Shown here: one piece after another, positions 42,001 to 52,445 of the stretch
Numbering within the stretch: position 1 is the first letter of the stretch
How the letters are laid out: each line of letters begins with the position of its first letter
Assembly: GCA_046346965.1 (NCBI GenBank)
Contig: JAXMHB010000015.1
Span: 41,605 to 105,604 of the forward strand
Length of the DNA stretch: 64,000 nucleotides
DNA from: JAXMHB01 sp046346965
GTDB taxonomy: Bacteria > Pseudomonadota > Gammaproteobacteria > Xanthomonadales > SZUA-5
Direction: 5' to 3'
Position numbers and translations under genes: made by a program
The notes under the pieces: model-generated
The model's database searches: none
Seen by the model: only the letters and a program-made list of their open reading frames with translations
Told to the model about the DNA's origin: nothing

Positions 42001-43182
42001 ATGCCTGCCCGCATCGTCCTGGCCTGGGAACTCGGGCACGGCTATGGCCACGCCCTGCCGCTGGTGACACTGGCGCGCAAGCTGCTCGAACGCGGCGATC
42101 AGGTCCACCTCGTCACCCGCGATCCAGTCAAGCTGAGGCAGGTGCTCGGCGGTCTGGACGTCGCCGTCCACTGCGCCCCCTTCTTCCCGGCAGTGGTGCA
42201 GCCGGCGCAGCAGCAGAACAGCCTGGCGGACGTCATCTGGTTCGACGCTGGCGGCGCCGAGGCCGCGGTGCTGACCGAGGTGTTTCTGGCCTGGCGGCAA
42301 CTGCTGGGCCTGCTGCAGGCGGATCTGTTGATCGCCGACGCCGCGCCGGTGGCGCTCGCGGCGGCGCATGGGCTGGTGCCGACGCTGGCCTACGACAACG
42401 GCTTCCACTCGACCGATACGGGCGCCTGGGCGATCTTCCGCGACTGGGAGCCGATTCAGGCACGCGCCAGCGCCGAACGCGCGCTGCGCCTGTTGCAGCA
42501 TCTCAACACCGCCCGCGCCGCAGCTGCGCTGCCCGCGGTCGATACGCTGGCGCAGGGTTTCGCGGCCAGCGCCTACTGTCTGCGCATGCCGGCCGAACTC
42601 GATTACGTCGCCGAGCGCCCGCAGGTGCGCCACGTCGGGCAAACGCCCGGCCCCGGCGACACCCCGAATTGGTCACCCGAGCGACCCCAATACCGGCTTT
42701 TTGCCTACCTGCGCCGAGCCTGGCCGCTCACTGAGCGCATGTTGGCAGGGCTGGCACGACTGCAGCACACCGAGGTGCTGTGCTTTCACGATGGCATTGC
42801 CCCGGCGCAACGGCGCAGCGCTGCGCATCTGCAGTACACCGAGCGTACGCTCGATCTGGCCCAGGTGCTGCCGGCCGTCGATGCGGTGATCTGCCATGGC
42901 GGCGGCCTGCAGGCATTGGCGTTGCAGTACGGCAAAGCCACGCTGGCGCTGCCGCTGCATACCGAGCAGTACCTGTGGGCCCGCCAGGCCGAGCGCCAGG
43001 GCTGTGGCCTCGTCTATCTGGCGCGCGCCGAGCGTCCGGATTTTCTGCCGCTGATCCGCACGCTGCTGACCCAGCCCACCCTCGCCGCCCGCGCATCCGA
43101 GCTTGCCCGCGCGCACGCCGCGCGCGTGCCGGACGCCAGCGCCGCGACGCTGGCCGAGGTCGATCGATTGCTCGCCCGCTGA
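42001..43182 (+). CDS. GT-B fold glycosyltransferase-like protein
   Basis: A 393-residue protein of the UDP-glycosyltransferase/MurG-like GT-B fold. The N-terminus has VLAWELGHGYGHALPLVTLA, a glycine-rich loop with a His pair typical of the acceptor side. The C-terminal half has VICHGGGLQALALQYGKATLALPLHTEQ, the nucleotide-sugar-binding region. Start ATG 42001. It stands between an IPTL-CTERM protein and a peroxiredoxin and shares no obvious pathway with either. Donor and acceptor unknown. Confidence 0.82.
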   Translation: MPARIVLAWELGHGYGHALPLVTLARKLLERGDQVHLVTRDPVKLRQVLGGLDVAVHCAPFFPAVVQPAQQQNSLADVIWFDAGGAEAAVLTEVFLAWRQLLGLLQADLLIADAAPVALAAAHGLVPTLAYDNGFHSTDTGAWAIFRDWEPIQARASAERALRLLQHLNTARAAAALPAVDTLAQGFAASAYCLRMPAELDYVAERPQVRHVGQTPGPGDTPNWSPERPQYRLFAYLRRAWPLTERMLAGLARLQHTEVLCFHDGIAPAQRRSAAHLQYTERTLDLAQVLPAVDAVICHGGGLQALALQYGKATLALPLHTEQYLWARQAERQGCGLVYLARAERPDFLPLIRTLLTQPTLAARASELARAHAARVPDASAATLAEVDRLLAR

Positions 43183-43285
43183 CCCATCCACCGCGCCCGA
43201 ATGCATGGCCGTGCCAGGCCGAGCCGCCTATGATTCGCATTTCCGCCGCGCATCCGGCGCGAGCGCACTTCCCAGGAGCCCTACG

Positions 43286-43765
43286 ATGAGCATTCAAGTC
43301 GGCGATCGCATCCCGAGCGCCACCCTCAGCTATCTCAAGGACGGCGTGCAGGCCATCAGCACCGAGGCGCTGTTCGCCGGCAAGACCGTCGTGCTGTTCT
43401 CGGTTCCCGGTGCCTTCACGCCGACCTGCTCGGCGCGTCACCTGCCCGGCTACGTGGACCAGTTGGACGCGCTCAAGGCGAAGGGCGTCGATGCCGTGGT
43501 CTGCATGGCGGTGAACGATGCCTTCGTGATGGACGCCTGGCGCAAGAGCCAGCAGGTGCCGGACGAGATCTACATGCTGGCCGATGGCAATGCGGTGTTC
43601 GCCAAGGCGCTCGGGCTGGAGTTGGACGCCAGCAAGTTCGGCATGGGCGTGCGCTCGCAGCGCTTTGCGCTGGTGGCCAAGGACGGCGTGGTCACCCACG
43701 TGCACGTGGAAGCGCCGGGCGAGTTCAAGGTATCCAGCGCCGAGGCCGTCCTGGCCGCGCTGTGA
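43286..43765 (+). CDS. Peroxiredoxin, Prx5/AhpC-TSA type
   Basis: A 159-residue atypical peroxiredoxin: the active site PGAFTPTCSARHLPG has the peroxidatic Cys48, with Thr45 and Arg conserved. The sequence VNDAFVMDAW and FGMGVRSQRFALV fit the Prx5 subgroup. It reduces peroxides with glutathione/glutaredoxin or thioredoxin. AGGAG lies 8 bp before the ATG. Monocistronic. Confidence 0.93.
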   Translation: MSIQVGDRIPSATLSYLKDGVQAISTEALFAGKTVVLFSVPGAFTPTCSARHLPGYVDQLDALKAKGVDAVVCMAVNDAFVMDAWRKSQQVPDEIYMLADGNAVFAKALGLELDASKFGMGVRSQRFALVAKDGVVTHVHVEAPGEFKVSSAEAVLAAL

Positions 43766-43806
43766 GTGTTCATCAGGCTGGCGCGTGCTGATGCGCGCCA
43801 GCCGGC

Positions 43807-44721
43807 TCATGCACTGTGCACGACCCGATTGCGGCCGCCGAGCTTGGCCCTGTACAAGGCTGAGTCGGCGGCACGCAGCAGATCGGCCGCAGCGCGCATC
43901 TCCGCCTGCTGCAGCGCGAGGCCTATGCTCACGGTGATGCGCACGCTGCCATGGTCGATGGGCAGCGTCGTAGCCGCCAGCTCGGCGCGTATGCGCTCGG
44001 CCAGTGCCGCGAACTCCGCCGGCGTTTGCGCCGGCGTGTACACCAGAAACTCCTCACCCCCCAGTCGCCCGGCGACGCAATCCGGCGTCAGCTGCGCGCG
44101 GACCAGCGCGCCGAAGCCCGCCAGCACCCGATCACCAGCCAGATGACCGTGCCGATCATTGACCGGCTTGAAGTGATCCAGATCCAGAATCATCAGCTGC
44201 AGCTTGCCCGGATCGCGACGCCCGCGGTCAAAGGCGTGTTCCAGCATTTCCCGTGACTGGCGCCGGTTGTAAAAGCCGGTCAGCGCATCAAAGACCGCTT
44301 GGTTGAGCAGTTCGCGGTGATAGCCCGCCTCGGCACTGCCGACGCCGAAGAACTTGAGTTCGCAATGGCCCACGCGCAATCGATCACCATCGCGCAAAGC
44401 CAGGGTGCGCACCTGTTCGCCGTTGACGAAGCAGCCATTGGTCGAGCCCAGGTCTTCCACCTGGAATCCGAGCGCATCGCGGAAGATCCGGCAGTGCCGG
44501 CGCGAGACGCTGGAATCCGCCAGCACCAGACCGCAGTCGTCGGCGCGGCCGATGATCAACGGCGCCTCATCCACGGCCGCTTCCAGGCCCAGTTGCTCGC
44601 CGTTGACGACCACCACGCAGGCCGGGTCCTGGCGCCCGCCCAACCCGCTAGGCACCACCACGCGGGTGGTGGTGTTATTCAGCCGCTGGCGACGGTTGGC
44701 CACGCCCGTGCCCCTGCTCAC
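43807..44721 (-). CDS. FHA-GGDEF diguanylate cyclase
   Basis: A 304-residue protein. N-terminal FHA domain (about 40-130; IIGRADDCGLVLADSSVSRR and LGSTNGCFVNGE) and a C-terminal GGDEF domain (about 140-300) with GGEEF as active loop, FDALTGFYNRR, and DLDHFKPVNDRHGHLAGD. The RxxD inhibitory site upstream of GGEEF is absent. FHA binds phosphothreonine, so output may depend on a Ser/Thr kinase such as that at 8822. Its ATG overlaps the giant protein gene's TGA (44718-44721), so the two are coupled. Confidence 0.92.
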   Translation of the reverse strand: MSRGTGVANRRQRLNNTTTRVVVPSGLGGRQDPACVVVVNGEQLGLEAAVDEAPLIIGRADDCGLVLADSSVSRRHCRIFRDALGFQVEDLGSTNGCFVNGEQVRTLALRDGDRLRVGHCELKFFGVGSAEAGYHRELLNQAVFDALTGFYNRRQSREMLEHAFDRGRRDPGKLQLMILDLDHFKPVNDRHGHLAGDRVLAGFGALVRAQLTPDCVAGRLGGEEFLVYTPAQTPAEFAALAERIRAELAATTLPIDHGSVRITVSIGLALQQAEMRAAADLLRAADSALYRAKLGGRNRVVHSA

Positions 44722-47700
44722 TCGCTCTCGCTTTCAAAGCCCTCGCCAAACAGGCCGATGGGATCGGTATCGACGCTCTCGTTGTTGCCGAGCTGCGGAT
44801 CGGGCGCGTTGACGGGTGCGGTGACCGTGGCCCGGTTGGTGACGATCTGCTCGGGCGCCGCCTGCGCCGTCGCTGTCAACGTGAAGGTGGCGCTGGCGCC
44901 CGCCTGCAGACTGACCAGCGCATCGACGGTGCCGCTGCCGGATTCCGGGCAGCTGGCGCCGGCGCTGGCACTGCAGGTCCAGCTCGCGTTGCTGAGCTGC
45001 GCCGGCAGTATGTCGGTCACACGCGCATTCACGACCGCTTGCGGTCCCTGATTGCTGACCACGATCACATAGCTCGAGGGCTGTCCGGCCGGGAGCAGGC
45101 GCAGACCGTTGCGCTTGATGATGGCCAGATCAGCGCCCTCGGCGATGATCGTGTGGGCTTCGGTGCCGATACTCGGGTTGAAATTGGCATCGCCCAAATA
45201 GCGCGCTTCCAGCTGCACGGTTCCCAGCAGCTTGGGCACGAAGCTGCAAGTGGAACTGGGCAGCGCGATCAGGCAACTGGCGCTGCCGTCGGTGATCAGC
45301 AGATTGCCTGAGGGCGTACCAGCGCCCGGCGTGACCACACTCACCGCCACGCTGACGGCAATCTCGCCGCCGACCTGCGACGGGTCCGGGGTGTCGTTGA
45401 GTATCTGCACGCGGGTGTCCGCCCGGTTGATCAGCTGCGTCGCCAGCGCGGAAGTACTCGGCGCATAGCCCGCGGCACCCAGATAGGACGCGCGGACCGC
45501 CGTGGTCAGCGCGCTGGCACTGCTCAGCTGGCAACTGGTCGCGGGCGGGCTGATGACGCAGCTGGCGCCGTCATGCAACTGGCGCACCTCCACCGCGCCG
45601 GCCGGCACCGGCGAGCCACCGGCGAGCACGCTGACGCTGACGGTGTAGGGCTGACCGACCACCACCGGCTGCGGGCTGACGCTGGTGATGCTGGTCAGCG
45701 TGGACACGGTCGCGGCTGCATAGTTGTGTGGCTCGGTATCGGTGGCGCTGACGAAGGGATACAAGGCGCCCGGCGCGTAGCTGGCGCTGATGGTGACGGC
45801 ACCCGGTGCTCCAGTCGTGTTGACGGCGCAGGAAGCCGTGGAGTTGCCGTTGCTCACCCGTGTCAGCGAGCCCGCGCAGCCGTTGCCGGCGGTGTCCAGC
45901 ACGTTGATGGTGCCTAGCGGCGCAAAGGGATCGGTGCTGGTGGCAGTCACCGTGACCGTGTACTGGGTGCCGATCGTCGAGGGGTCTGGGCTGTCGCCGG
46001 TGATCGTCAAGGTGGTGGCGTAGAAGCTTGCCTCGGAGCTCTTGCCGTTGGCATCGGTGACGACGCCGAGCACGATGTCGCTGCTGGTCAGCGTGACCGC
46101 TGGCGGGAAGCTGATCGAGGCGCTGCAGGCCGAGGTGGCGCAGCTGGTGCTACCCAGCCACTGCCCCGGCTCGTCCTCAATGGCGCGATAGAAGTCCACC
46201 CGCATCGGATAGTTGCTGCCGGTGTTGACGCTGTCGATGTTGAAGGTGAAATCGGCGGCATCGAAGCTTGGCGCCAGCGTGTAAGCGCTAAATCCCGGGA
46301 AGTTCTGGCGACCGTTCGGGCCGGTATCGGCATCAGACGGATCGTTGGCGGTGCGACCGTCGCCGCCGAGGTCGATCGCCAGCGCGCCATTGTTCGAGAT
46401 CGCATTGGCCAGGAAGGAGACGCGACCCACACCGCCGTGGGTGGCGCGGATGCCCGCTGCACCGTTGTAGGCGATGTGGTTGCCCTCGCCCGCACCGGTA
46501 CCGCCGATCAGCAGCAAGCCGGCGTCCATCGAACTGATGTGCACGCCATTGCCGCCGTTGCCAAGCGCGCTGCCGTTGGCGGCCAGTCCGATGTAATTGC
46601 CGGACACGCTGCCGGTGTCGAAGCACTGGTCGGATGTTGCTGAACAATCGAAGCGGATGCCGTCCTGCAGATTGCCGCTGATCACGTTGCGGGCGTCGGC
46701 CTGGGCCCCGCCGATGCTGATGCCGATCAGCCGGCTGGGCGTCGACGCGATGATGCCCTGCAGGCCATTCGGCCGCGCGCTCAGTCCATTCGGCGTGGTG
46801 CCGATCAGATTGCCGCGTATCAGGGCGCCGCTGAACGGCGGCAGCGTACTGATGGCGATGCCCTGGGCCGCATTGCCCGAGATCACGTTCATGCCGGCAG
46901 CATTGGCCAGCCCCACTTCCACCCGTCCGCCCTGGATCGATACGCCGACGTTCTGGCCCGCGGGCGCCGCGCTGCCATCCGCGCGCAGGCCAAGAAAATT
47001 GCCGGCAATGGTGTACAGACCATCAGCTGGCCCCTGGGTCTGAATGGCGCTGCCGGCGCGGTAAATGGCAAGGCCGCTGACCAGAACGCTGACGCCGGTG
47101 GCGTTCAGATTGAGCGCCGGGGTGCCGCCGAGCGCGGCGCCATCGATCTCGATCTTCAGCACCGCATTGCTGCCCAAACCCAGTCCCGGGGCCTGGGTAT
47201 TGGGACTGGCGCCCGGCTGGGTGTAGCCGTCAATGACCAGCGCCGAGCTGATCGCCGGCAACGGCGTCGCCGGGGCGATGATGCAGCTGCCGCCGGGACC
47301 GGTGCACTGGGCCCCAGGAATGTTGAAGACGATGGTGTCTGGCCCGGCCACGCTGTTGGCCTGGTTGATCGCTTCGCGCAAGGTGCACTCGGCAGGATCA
47401 CAGCTGCCGGTGCCGGGATCGGCCACCGCATTCACCACGATCGGCGCCCCCAACGGCGCGAGCACGATATCGGTGGGCTGATAGTCGATGCCGTAGCCTG
47501 GGAAGGGCACCGTGGTGCTGGCGTAGCTGCCACTGACACCCCCCATGGCGTGCACCAGCGGAACCGACGCCGGCGGCGTCAAGGTAACGCCCAGATCGAC
47601 TACGGTGAGCGTGCCACCGCTGGTGACGGCGCCGCCTACCGAGAGTTGATCGCTATTGATTCCGGGGCTGGTCCCGCCGACTTCGATCTCCAGCGTCGCG

Positions 47701-50700
47701 CCCGCGCCCTGCGTGTAGTTGCCGCTCAGCGACAGCACGCCGGGCAACTGCGGGCGCACGGTTCCACCGGTGTTGTTCAGATCGCCGATGATCTGACCAC
47801 TGCCGCTCAGCGTGCCGCCGGTCAGGGTGACCAGCGGCGACTCCAAGGAGGCGCCGGCGGCAATCACGGTTTGGCCGGTACTCTGCGTCAGCCCGGCGAT
47901 CTGCGTGTTGGCGGCCAGCAGCTCCACGGTACCGGCATTGCTCAGCGGGGCGCTCAGATTGAGCTGCACCACCGCCGTCGTGTTGCGTCGGATCGTGCCG
48001 GTGTTCTGGATCGTCAGCGTGCACGGACCGCCGCTGCATTGCATGGCTGAGGCTCCCGCGGTGCCATTGAACAGCAACAGGCCGCTGCCGCGCACATCGA
48101 TCACGCCGATCTCACCGGCCGGCGTGTTCAGTTCGCCCTCGTGGTAGTTCAGCGTCCCCTCGATTTGCAGCGCGCGGCGCTGCAGGCTGCGGGTCACGTC
48201 CCCGATGGCATCGAGCACGCCACCGGGCAGGATGCGGAAGGGGCCTGGCGTGGGGCCATTGCCGCTGATGGTGCCCGTGCTCCAGCTCATTTGATTCTTG
48301 ATCCGTACCTCGGCACTACCGCTGATGGTGCCGCCGGTCAATCCGACCTTGTCGAGCGACACCGGCGTGGTCGACTGCAGCACCAGATCCGAGCCGCCGC
48401 CGACGTTGACCTCGGCCACCGACAACACGCCTTGGGTATTCAGCACGCTGCTGTTGAACAGATTCAGTCGACCCAGGCCATTGATCGCTCCGACGGTCGC
48501 CAGTGTGCGATTGGCATCCAGACCGTCGATCACCAGCGTGCCGCTGGCGGATACCGTGTAGGTGCCGGTATCGGTGCCGCCCTGGGTCAGCCACAGCGTG
48601 CCCTGGGTGATGTTGACGGTGCCGGTGTTGACGAAACGCGGATTGATCACCGAATCGTTGACCTGCACCAGTTGCAACAGCCCGGCGTTGGTGAACAGCG
48701 AACTGGCTGGCGTGTTCGAGGACCAGCTGGACGTGTCGGTCGGCTGGGCATTGACGACGATCTGGCCATCCGTGTGATTGGTCAGTTGGGCTCCGTTGTC
48801 GATCGCCGTCCAGTTGCCGTTGCTGATCAGGATGGCGCCATGGTTGTCGAAACGGCGGTTGTCGAGCACGCGCGACATCGGCAGCGGCCCGGGGCCGTCG
48901 AACAGCGCGCTGGCGCCATTGGCGAGGGTAAAGGTCTGCGCCGTGCTGGCGCCGGCGATACGCCCGCTCGACCAATGCAGCTGATTGCTGACCTCGATTG
49001 CACTGCTGCCCTGCAGCACGGCCGCATCGCGTTCCAGCGCCAGCGCGGCCCAGGTGGTTGGCGTCGAGCAGTTGACGGTCAGCACGGCGTCGCGGATCGC
49101 GACATTGGTACCCGGCAGGAAACAGCTGGAGACGGTGTTGCCGCTCACCACGCCGGAGGCATCCCCGAACACGAACTTGCCGGCGCCGGCAAAGCTGCCG
49201 CCGCTGAAGCTGCGATTGGCGTGCACGAACTCCAAATCGGCGCCCGCGTTGACGGTGTAGGCATCGTTGTAGGTGCCGCCACCGGCAAAGCGGAACTTGC
49301 CGCCATCGACCAGGACGGTACCGGCGCCGACGTACTGGACGGTGGCGGCGAGACCTGAACCGCGGGTGCCGATTTTGACGATGCCGCCGTTGTTGCTGAC
49401 CTGCGCGGTGCCGACGCCGGTGCCCTGGATCTCCTCGAAGGCCACGCCCGGGTTGCTGCGCAACTCGCCTGTCGGGCTGATCTGGATGCCAGCGCCGTTG
49501 GCCAGTTCGATCAATCCCGTGGTCCAGATCAGGCTGCCATTGATGCCGAACTGGCGTCGGTCCAACACCTTCTGCCCGCCCGACAACAGAGCACTGGCGC
49601 CCGTCTGCAGGATCAAGGTTTGCGCGGGCCCGGCTGGCGCCTCGATGCGGCCGCCGGTCCAATTGAAGCTGTTGACGATGTTGAGGTCGTTGGCGCCATT
49701 CAGTACGCCGCCGGTCATGTCCAGCCCGCCGACCACCACCGGGAAATCCAGCGTGACGGTTCCCGCCGTAATCACCGCGGTCTCGGCCGGACCCGGCGTA
49801 CCGCCCGGGGGCCCGACCGCGGCGCTGCAATCCACCCAGCGCGCCGGATCGGACCAGGGGCCGGTGCTGCCATTCCAGGTGCAGGTGGTGGCGGCTGCCT
49901 GCGCCAGACGCACGCGGGTAGCCTGATGAATCAGCGAGAACCCGGAATAGGGATTGACGCCCAGCGTGATCGTGCCAGTGCGACTGGCGTAGGTCACGAA
50001 GTCGAACACATCGCCGGGTGAGGGCGTGTAGCCGGCGTCGATGACGTTGAGCGTGCCATTGAGCGCGGCCGTTCCGCTGATGATCAAGCGGTCAAAGTTG
50101 CCGCCCCTCGGGCTGCGTACGATATTGCCGGCCACCTCCATCGTGTAGGTGGTCGCCGCGTCCGCGCTGAAGTTGCCGCTGATCGACAGCGGGCCGATCA
50201 GGTCGCCGGGCTCAAGGGTCCCGCCCAGCGAGACCACATCGCCCTGTACGGCGCCATCGCCCGCGAGCAGGCTGCCGTTGAGGGTCAGCGGGCCGGCTGC
50301 CCGACTCAGCACACCGCCGCTGGACAGCAGCACTGCGGCCGTCGCGGAGGTCGTCAGGGCGTCCTCCACCGACAAGGTGCCGCCGTTGATCTCCAGGCTG
50401 CCGTTGAGCGTCACCGGCAGCCCGCTCTTGATACGAATCAGCGGGCCACCGTTCGGTCCGGTGGTCGACAGGCGCGCAGGGGCATCGACGCTGATGCTGC
50501 CGCAGGGCGGCGCCACCGCACAGCCCACGCTCGCGCCGCGTCCCGGGGTGGCGTACAGGCTGAAGTTGCCGGCGAGCATGCTGATGGCGGCGTCGCCCTC
50601 TAATTCGATGTCGGCCTGGTCGTTCACCATGCCGCCCTGCACCACGATCAGACGATCGCGCAGCGTCGGCGTATCGCCGATATTGGGCGTGGTCTGCAGG

Positions 50701-52445
50701 ATGCCGGTGGACGTGATGACCACGCGCTGACCGGTCCCGGTACCCTCGATGGTGCCGCGCCAGAGTGCGGTACCGGTGATCGAAATAACCGCCGGACCGT
50801 ACAGGATGGCGCCTGGATTGATCAGCACATTGGAGAAGGCACGGCCGGTCCCGTTGACCCGCAGGCGCCCTTCCAACTGCAGTTGCGCGCCGGTCTGATT
50901 GAGAACGACGCTGGGCTGGAATATGCGTTCGCTGCCGGCGCGGGTGAAGAAGGCCAGGGTGCAGGTGCCGTTGAGTGTATACGCACCGGTATCGGTGCCC
51001 GGCGCGTCGATGGCCGCGCAGCCCTGGATCAGTTGCACGCTGCCGGCGTTATCGAAACTGCCGAGACTGGCGTCGATCGCCAGCAGACCCGGATTGGAAT
51101 CGAAGCGGACGCTGCCGGTGGCGGCATTCAGAAAACTGGCGCAGTCGGCCAGCGTGCAGCTCAGCCGGAACTCCTGTGTCCCGGCATTGTTGAATTCGAG
51201 GACGCTTTGATTGTCGATCACCACGCCGGCATCCAGATACCAGACGGTATTGACACTGGCATTCGAGTTGACCCGCCAGGTGCCCTGATTGACCAGACGC
51301 CGCGCGCTCAGGGTCGCGAAGGGACGTGGATCCGTCAGCGTCATCGTCGCCACCGCACCCGACTGCAAGGTCAATTGCGAACTGCTGTCTGGCGAGCGGA
51401 TCTCGCCGCCTTGCCAGGTCAGCGTATTGCTGATCTGGAAATCGTCACCACCATCCAATCGGCCGGGAGCGATGACCACCAGATCGCTCAGGCTGATGCT
51501 GGCCGCCGGCGTGTTGAAAGCCAGTCGGCCATCGGAGACCTCGACCTCACCACTCAGACTGTAGCCGCCGCTGATCAGCAGCTCACCGGCACCACGCATC
51601 TTCAAACGGCCGCTGCCAGAAACCGCCGAGCTGCCGGTCAGATCCCGGGTCACACCGAAAGCCGGCGCAAACACCAGCGATGCTGCGGCACTGACCTGGT
51701 ACTGACCAAAATCCCCGCCCGGCGATTCCACGCGCAGAGCACCGTTCTGCACCAGCACGTCAGAGCCATTGTCAAAGGTGATGTTGTCGGCCAGATCGAG
51801 ATTGCCGGCACCGTTGACCACCAGCGTGGCGCCCGGCACGGCCACGTTGTGCAGGCGCGCCGCAGGGCTGGCGTCGCTGCGCATGCGCAAAGTGACAGTG
51901 GCACCCATAGTGGCGGTCAGTACGCCGCGATTCTCGAACTCGGCGTCGGCAAACAGCAGAAAATCGCCGTTGCTCCAGCTCAGGCTGCCGTTATTCACCA
52001 ACTTGCGCGAGCGCAGCGTCTTGCTGACGCCGTCCAGACTGCCGGTGGCGCCGCCATTGACGATCAACTGATCGCTCAAGGCGGACACGCCCTCGATGGC
52101 GCCGCCGGTCCAGTTGAGGTTGGTCAGGATCGTCAGGCTGGCATTGCCGGTGATGCGCCCTTGCGACAGCGACAGGGAGCGCACGCTGCGATCGGCACCC
52201 AACTGCACTTCGGCATTCGGCGTGCCCGGACCGATGATGACGTCGTCAGCGCTGCCGGGCGAGCCATTGGGCCCGGAGCCGCCGCAAGAACCCCAGTTGC
52301 TGCCCAAATCCCAGGCACCGGGCCCGTTGACCTGCCACGTGCAAGCCGCGGCGATCGCGCTGGTCGAGCCGGCCAGCCAGAGCAGCATGCCACCCACCAT
52401 GGCGCGCAAGGCACCGATCTTGAATCCCGACACTGGGCACAGCAT
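44718..52445 (-). CDS. Giant exported repeat protein (2575 residues)
   Basis: Signal peptide (MLLWLAGSTSAIAA), then about 1650 residues of glycine/asparagine/threonine-rich beta-helix-like repeats in two similar modules: one from CTWQVNGPGAWD, the other from CTWNGSTGPWSDPARW near 855. A CSLREA domain (about 1672; CDPAECTLREAINQANS), beta-helix sequence, three Ig-like repeats (about 2150-2440; e.g. TPDPSQVGGEIAVSVAV), a DUF11 domain (about 2440-2560), and a C-terminus LFGEGFESESE. There is no autotransporter barrel or anchor. It probably acts outside the cell in adhesion or as a matrix protein. Followed by the FHA-GGDEF gene. Confidence 0.88.
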   Translation of the reverse strand: MLCPVSGFKIGALRAMVGGMLLWLAGSTSAIAAACTWQVNGPGAWDLGSNWGSCGGSGPNGSPGSADDVIIGPGTPNAEVQLGADRSVRSLSLSQGRITGNASLTILTNLNWTGGAIEGVSALSDQLIVNGGATGSLDGVSKTLRSRKLVNNGSLSWSNGDFLLFADAEFENRGVLTATMGATVTLRMRSDASPAARLHNVAVPGATLVVNGAGNLDLADNITFDNGSDVLVQNGALRVESPGGDFGQYQVSAAASLVFAPAFGVTRDLTGSSAVSGSGRLKMRGAGELLISGGYSLSGEVEVSDGRLAFNTPAASISLSDLVVIAPGRLDGGDDFQISNTLTWQGGEIRSPDSSSQLTLQSGAVATMTLTDPRPFATLSARRLVNQGTWRVNSNASVNTVWYLDAGVVIDNQSVLEFNNAGTQEFRLSCTLADCASFLNAATGSVRFDSNPGLLAIDASLGSFDNAGSVQLIQGCAAIDAPGTDTGAYTLNGTCTLAFFTRAGSERIFQPSVVLNQTGAQLQLEGRLRVNGTGRAFSNVLINPGAILYGPAVISITGTALWRGTIEGTGTGQRVVITSTGILQTTPNIGDTPTLRDRLIVVQGGMVNDQADIELEGDAAISMLAGNFSLYATPGRGASVGCAVAPPCGSISVDAPARLSTTGPNGGPLIRIKSGLPVTLNGSLEINGGTLSVEDALTTSATAAVLLSSGGVLSRAAGPLTLNGSLLAGDGAVQGDVVSLGGTLEPGDLIGPLSISGNFSADAATTYTMEVAGNIVRSPRGGNFDRLIISGTAALNGTLNVIDAGYTPSPGDVFDFVTYASRTGTITLGVNPYSGFSLIHQATRVRLAQAAATTCTWNGSTGPWSDPARWVDCSAAVGPPGGTPGPAETAVITAGTVTLDFPVVVGGLDMTGGVLNGANDLNIVNSFNWTGGRIEAPAGPAQTLILQTGASALLSGGQKVLDRRQFGINGSLIWTTGLIELANGAGIQISPTGELRSNPGVAFEEIQGTGVGTAQVSNNGGIVKIGTRGSGLAATVQYVGAGTVLVDGGKFRFAGGGTYNDAYTVNAGADLEFVHANRSFSGGSFAGAGKFVFGDASGVVSGNTVSSCFLPGTNVAIRDAVLTVNCSTPTTWAALALERDAAVLQGSSAIEVSNQLHWSSGRIAGASTAQTFTLANGASALFDGPGPLPMSRVLDNRRFDNHGAILISNGNWTAIDNGAQLTNHTDGQIVVNAQPTDTSSWSSNTPASSLFTNAGLLQLVQVNDSVINPRFVNTGTVNITQGTLWLTQGGTDTGTYTVSASGTLVIDGLDANRTLATVGAINGLGRLNLFNSSVLNTQGVLSVAEVNVGGGSDLVLQSTTPVSLDKVGLTGGTISGSAEVRIKNQMSWSTGTISGNGPTPGPFRILPGGVLDAIGDVTRSLQRRALQIEGTLNYHEGELNTPAGEIGVIDVRGSGLLLFNGTAGASAMQCSGGPCTLTIQNTGTIRRNTTAVVQLNLSAPLSNAGTVELLAANTQIAGLTQSTGQTVIAAGASLESPLVTLTGGTLSGSGQIIGDLNNTGGTVRPQLPGVLSLSGNYTQGAGATLEIEVGGTSPGINSDQLSVGGAVTSGGTLTVVDLGVTLTPPASVPLVHAMGGVSGSYASTTVPFPGYGIDYQPTDIVLAPLGAPIVVNAVADPGTGSCDPAECTLREAINQANSVAGPDTIVFNIPGAQCTGPGGSCIIAPATPLPAISSALVIDGYTQPGASPNTQAPGLGLGSNAVLKIEIDGAALGGTPALNLNATGVSVLVSGLAIYRAGSAIQTQGPADGLYTIAGNFLGLRADGSAAPAGQNVGVSIQGGRVEVGLANAAGMNVISGNAAQGIAISTLPPFSGALIRGNLIGTTPNGLSARPNGLQGIIASTPSRLIGISIGGAQADARNVISGNLQDGIRFDCSATSDQCFDTGSVSGNYIGLAANGSALGNGGNGVHISSMDAGLLLIGGTGAGEGNHIAYNGAAGIRATHGGVGRVSFLANAISNNGALAIDLGGDGRTANDPSDADTGPNGRQNFPGFSAYTLAPSFDAADFTFNIDSVNTGSNYPMRVDFYRAIEDEPGQWLGSTSCATSACSASISFPPAVTLTSSDIVLGVVTDANGKSSEASFYATTLTITGDSPDPSTIGTQYTVTVTATSTDPFAPLGTINVLDTAGNGCAGSLTRVSNGNSTASCAVNTTGAPGAVTISASYAPGALYPFVSATDTEPHNYAAATVSTLTSITSVSPQPVVVGQPYTVSVSVLAGGSPVPAGAVEVRQLHDGASCVISPPATSCQLSSASALTTAVRASYLGAAGYAPSTSALATQLINRADTRVQILNDTPDPSQVGGEIAVSVAVSVVTPGAGTPSGNLLITDGSASCLIALPSSTCSFVPKLLGTVQLEARYLGDANFNPSIGTEAHTIIAEGADLAIIKRNGLRLLPAGQPSSYVIVVSNQGPQAVVNARVTDILPAQLSNASWTCSASAGASCPESGSGTVDALVSLQAGASATFTLTATAQAAPEQIVTNRATVTAPVNAPDPQLGNNESVDTDPIGLFGEGFESESE

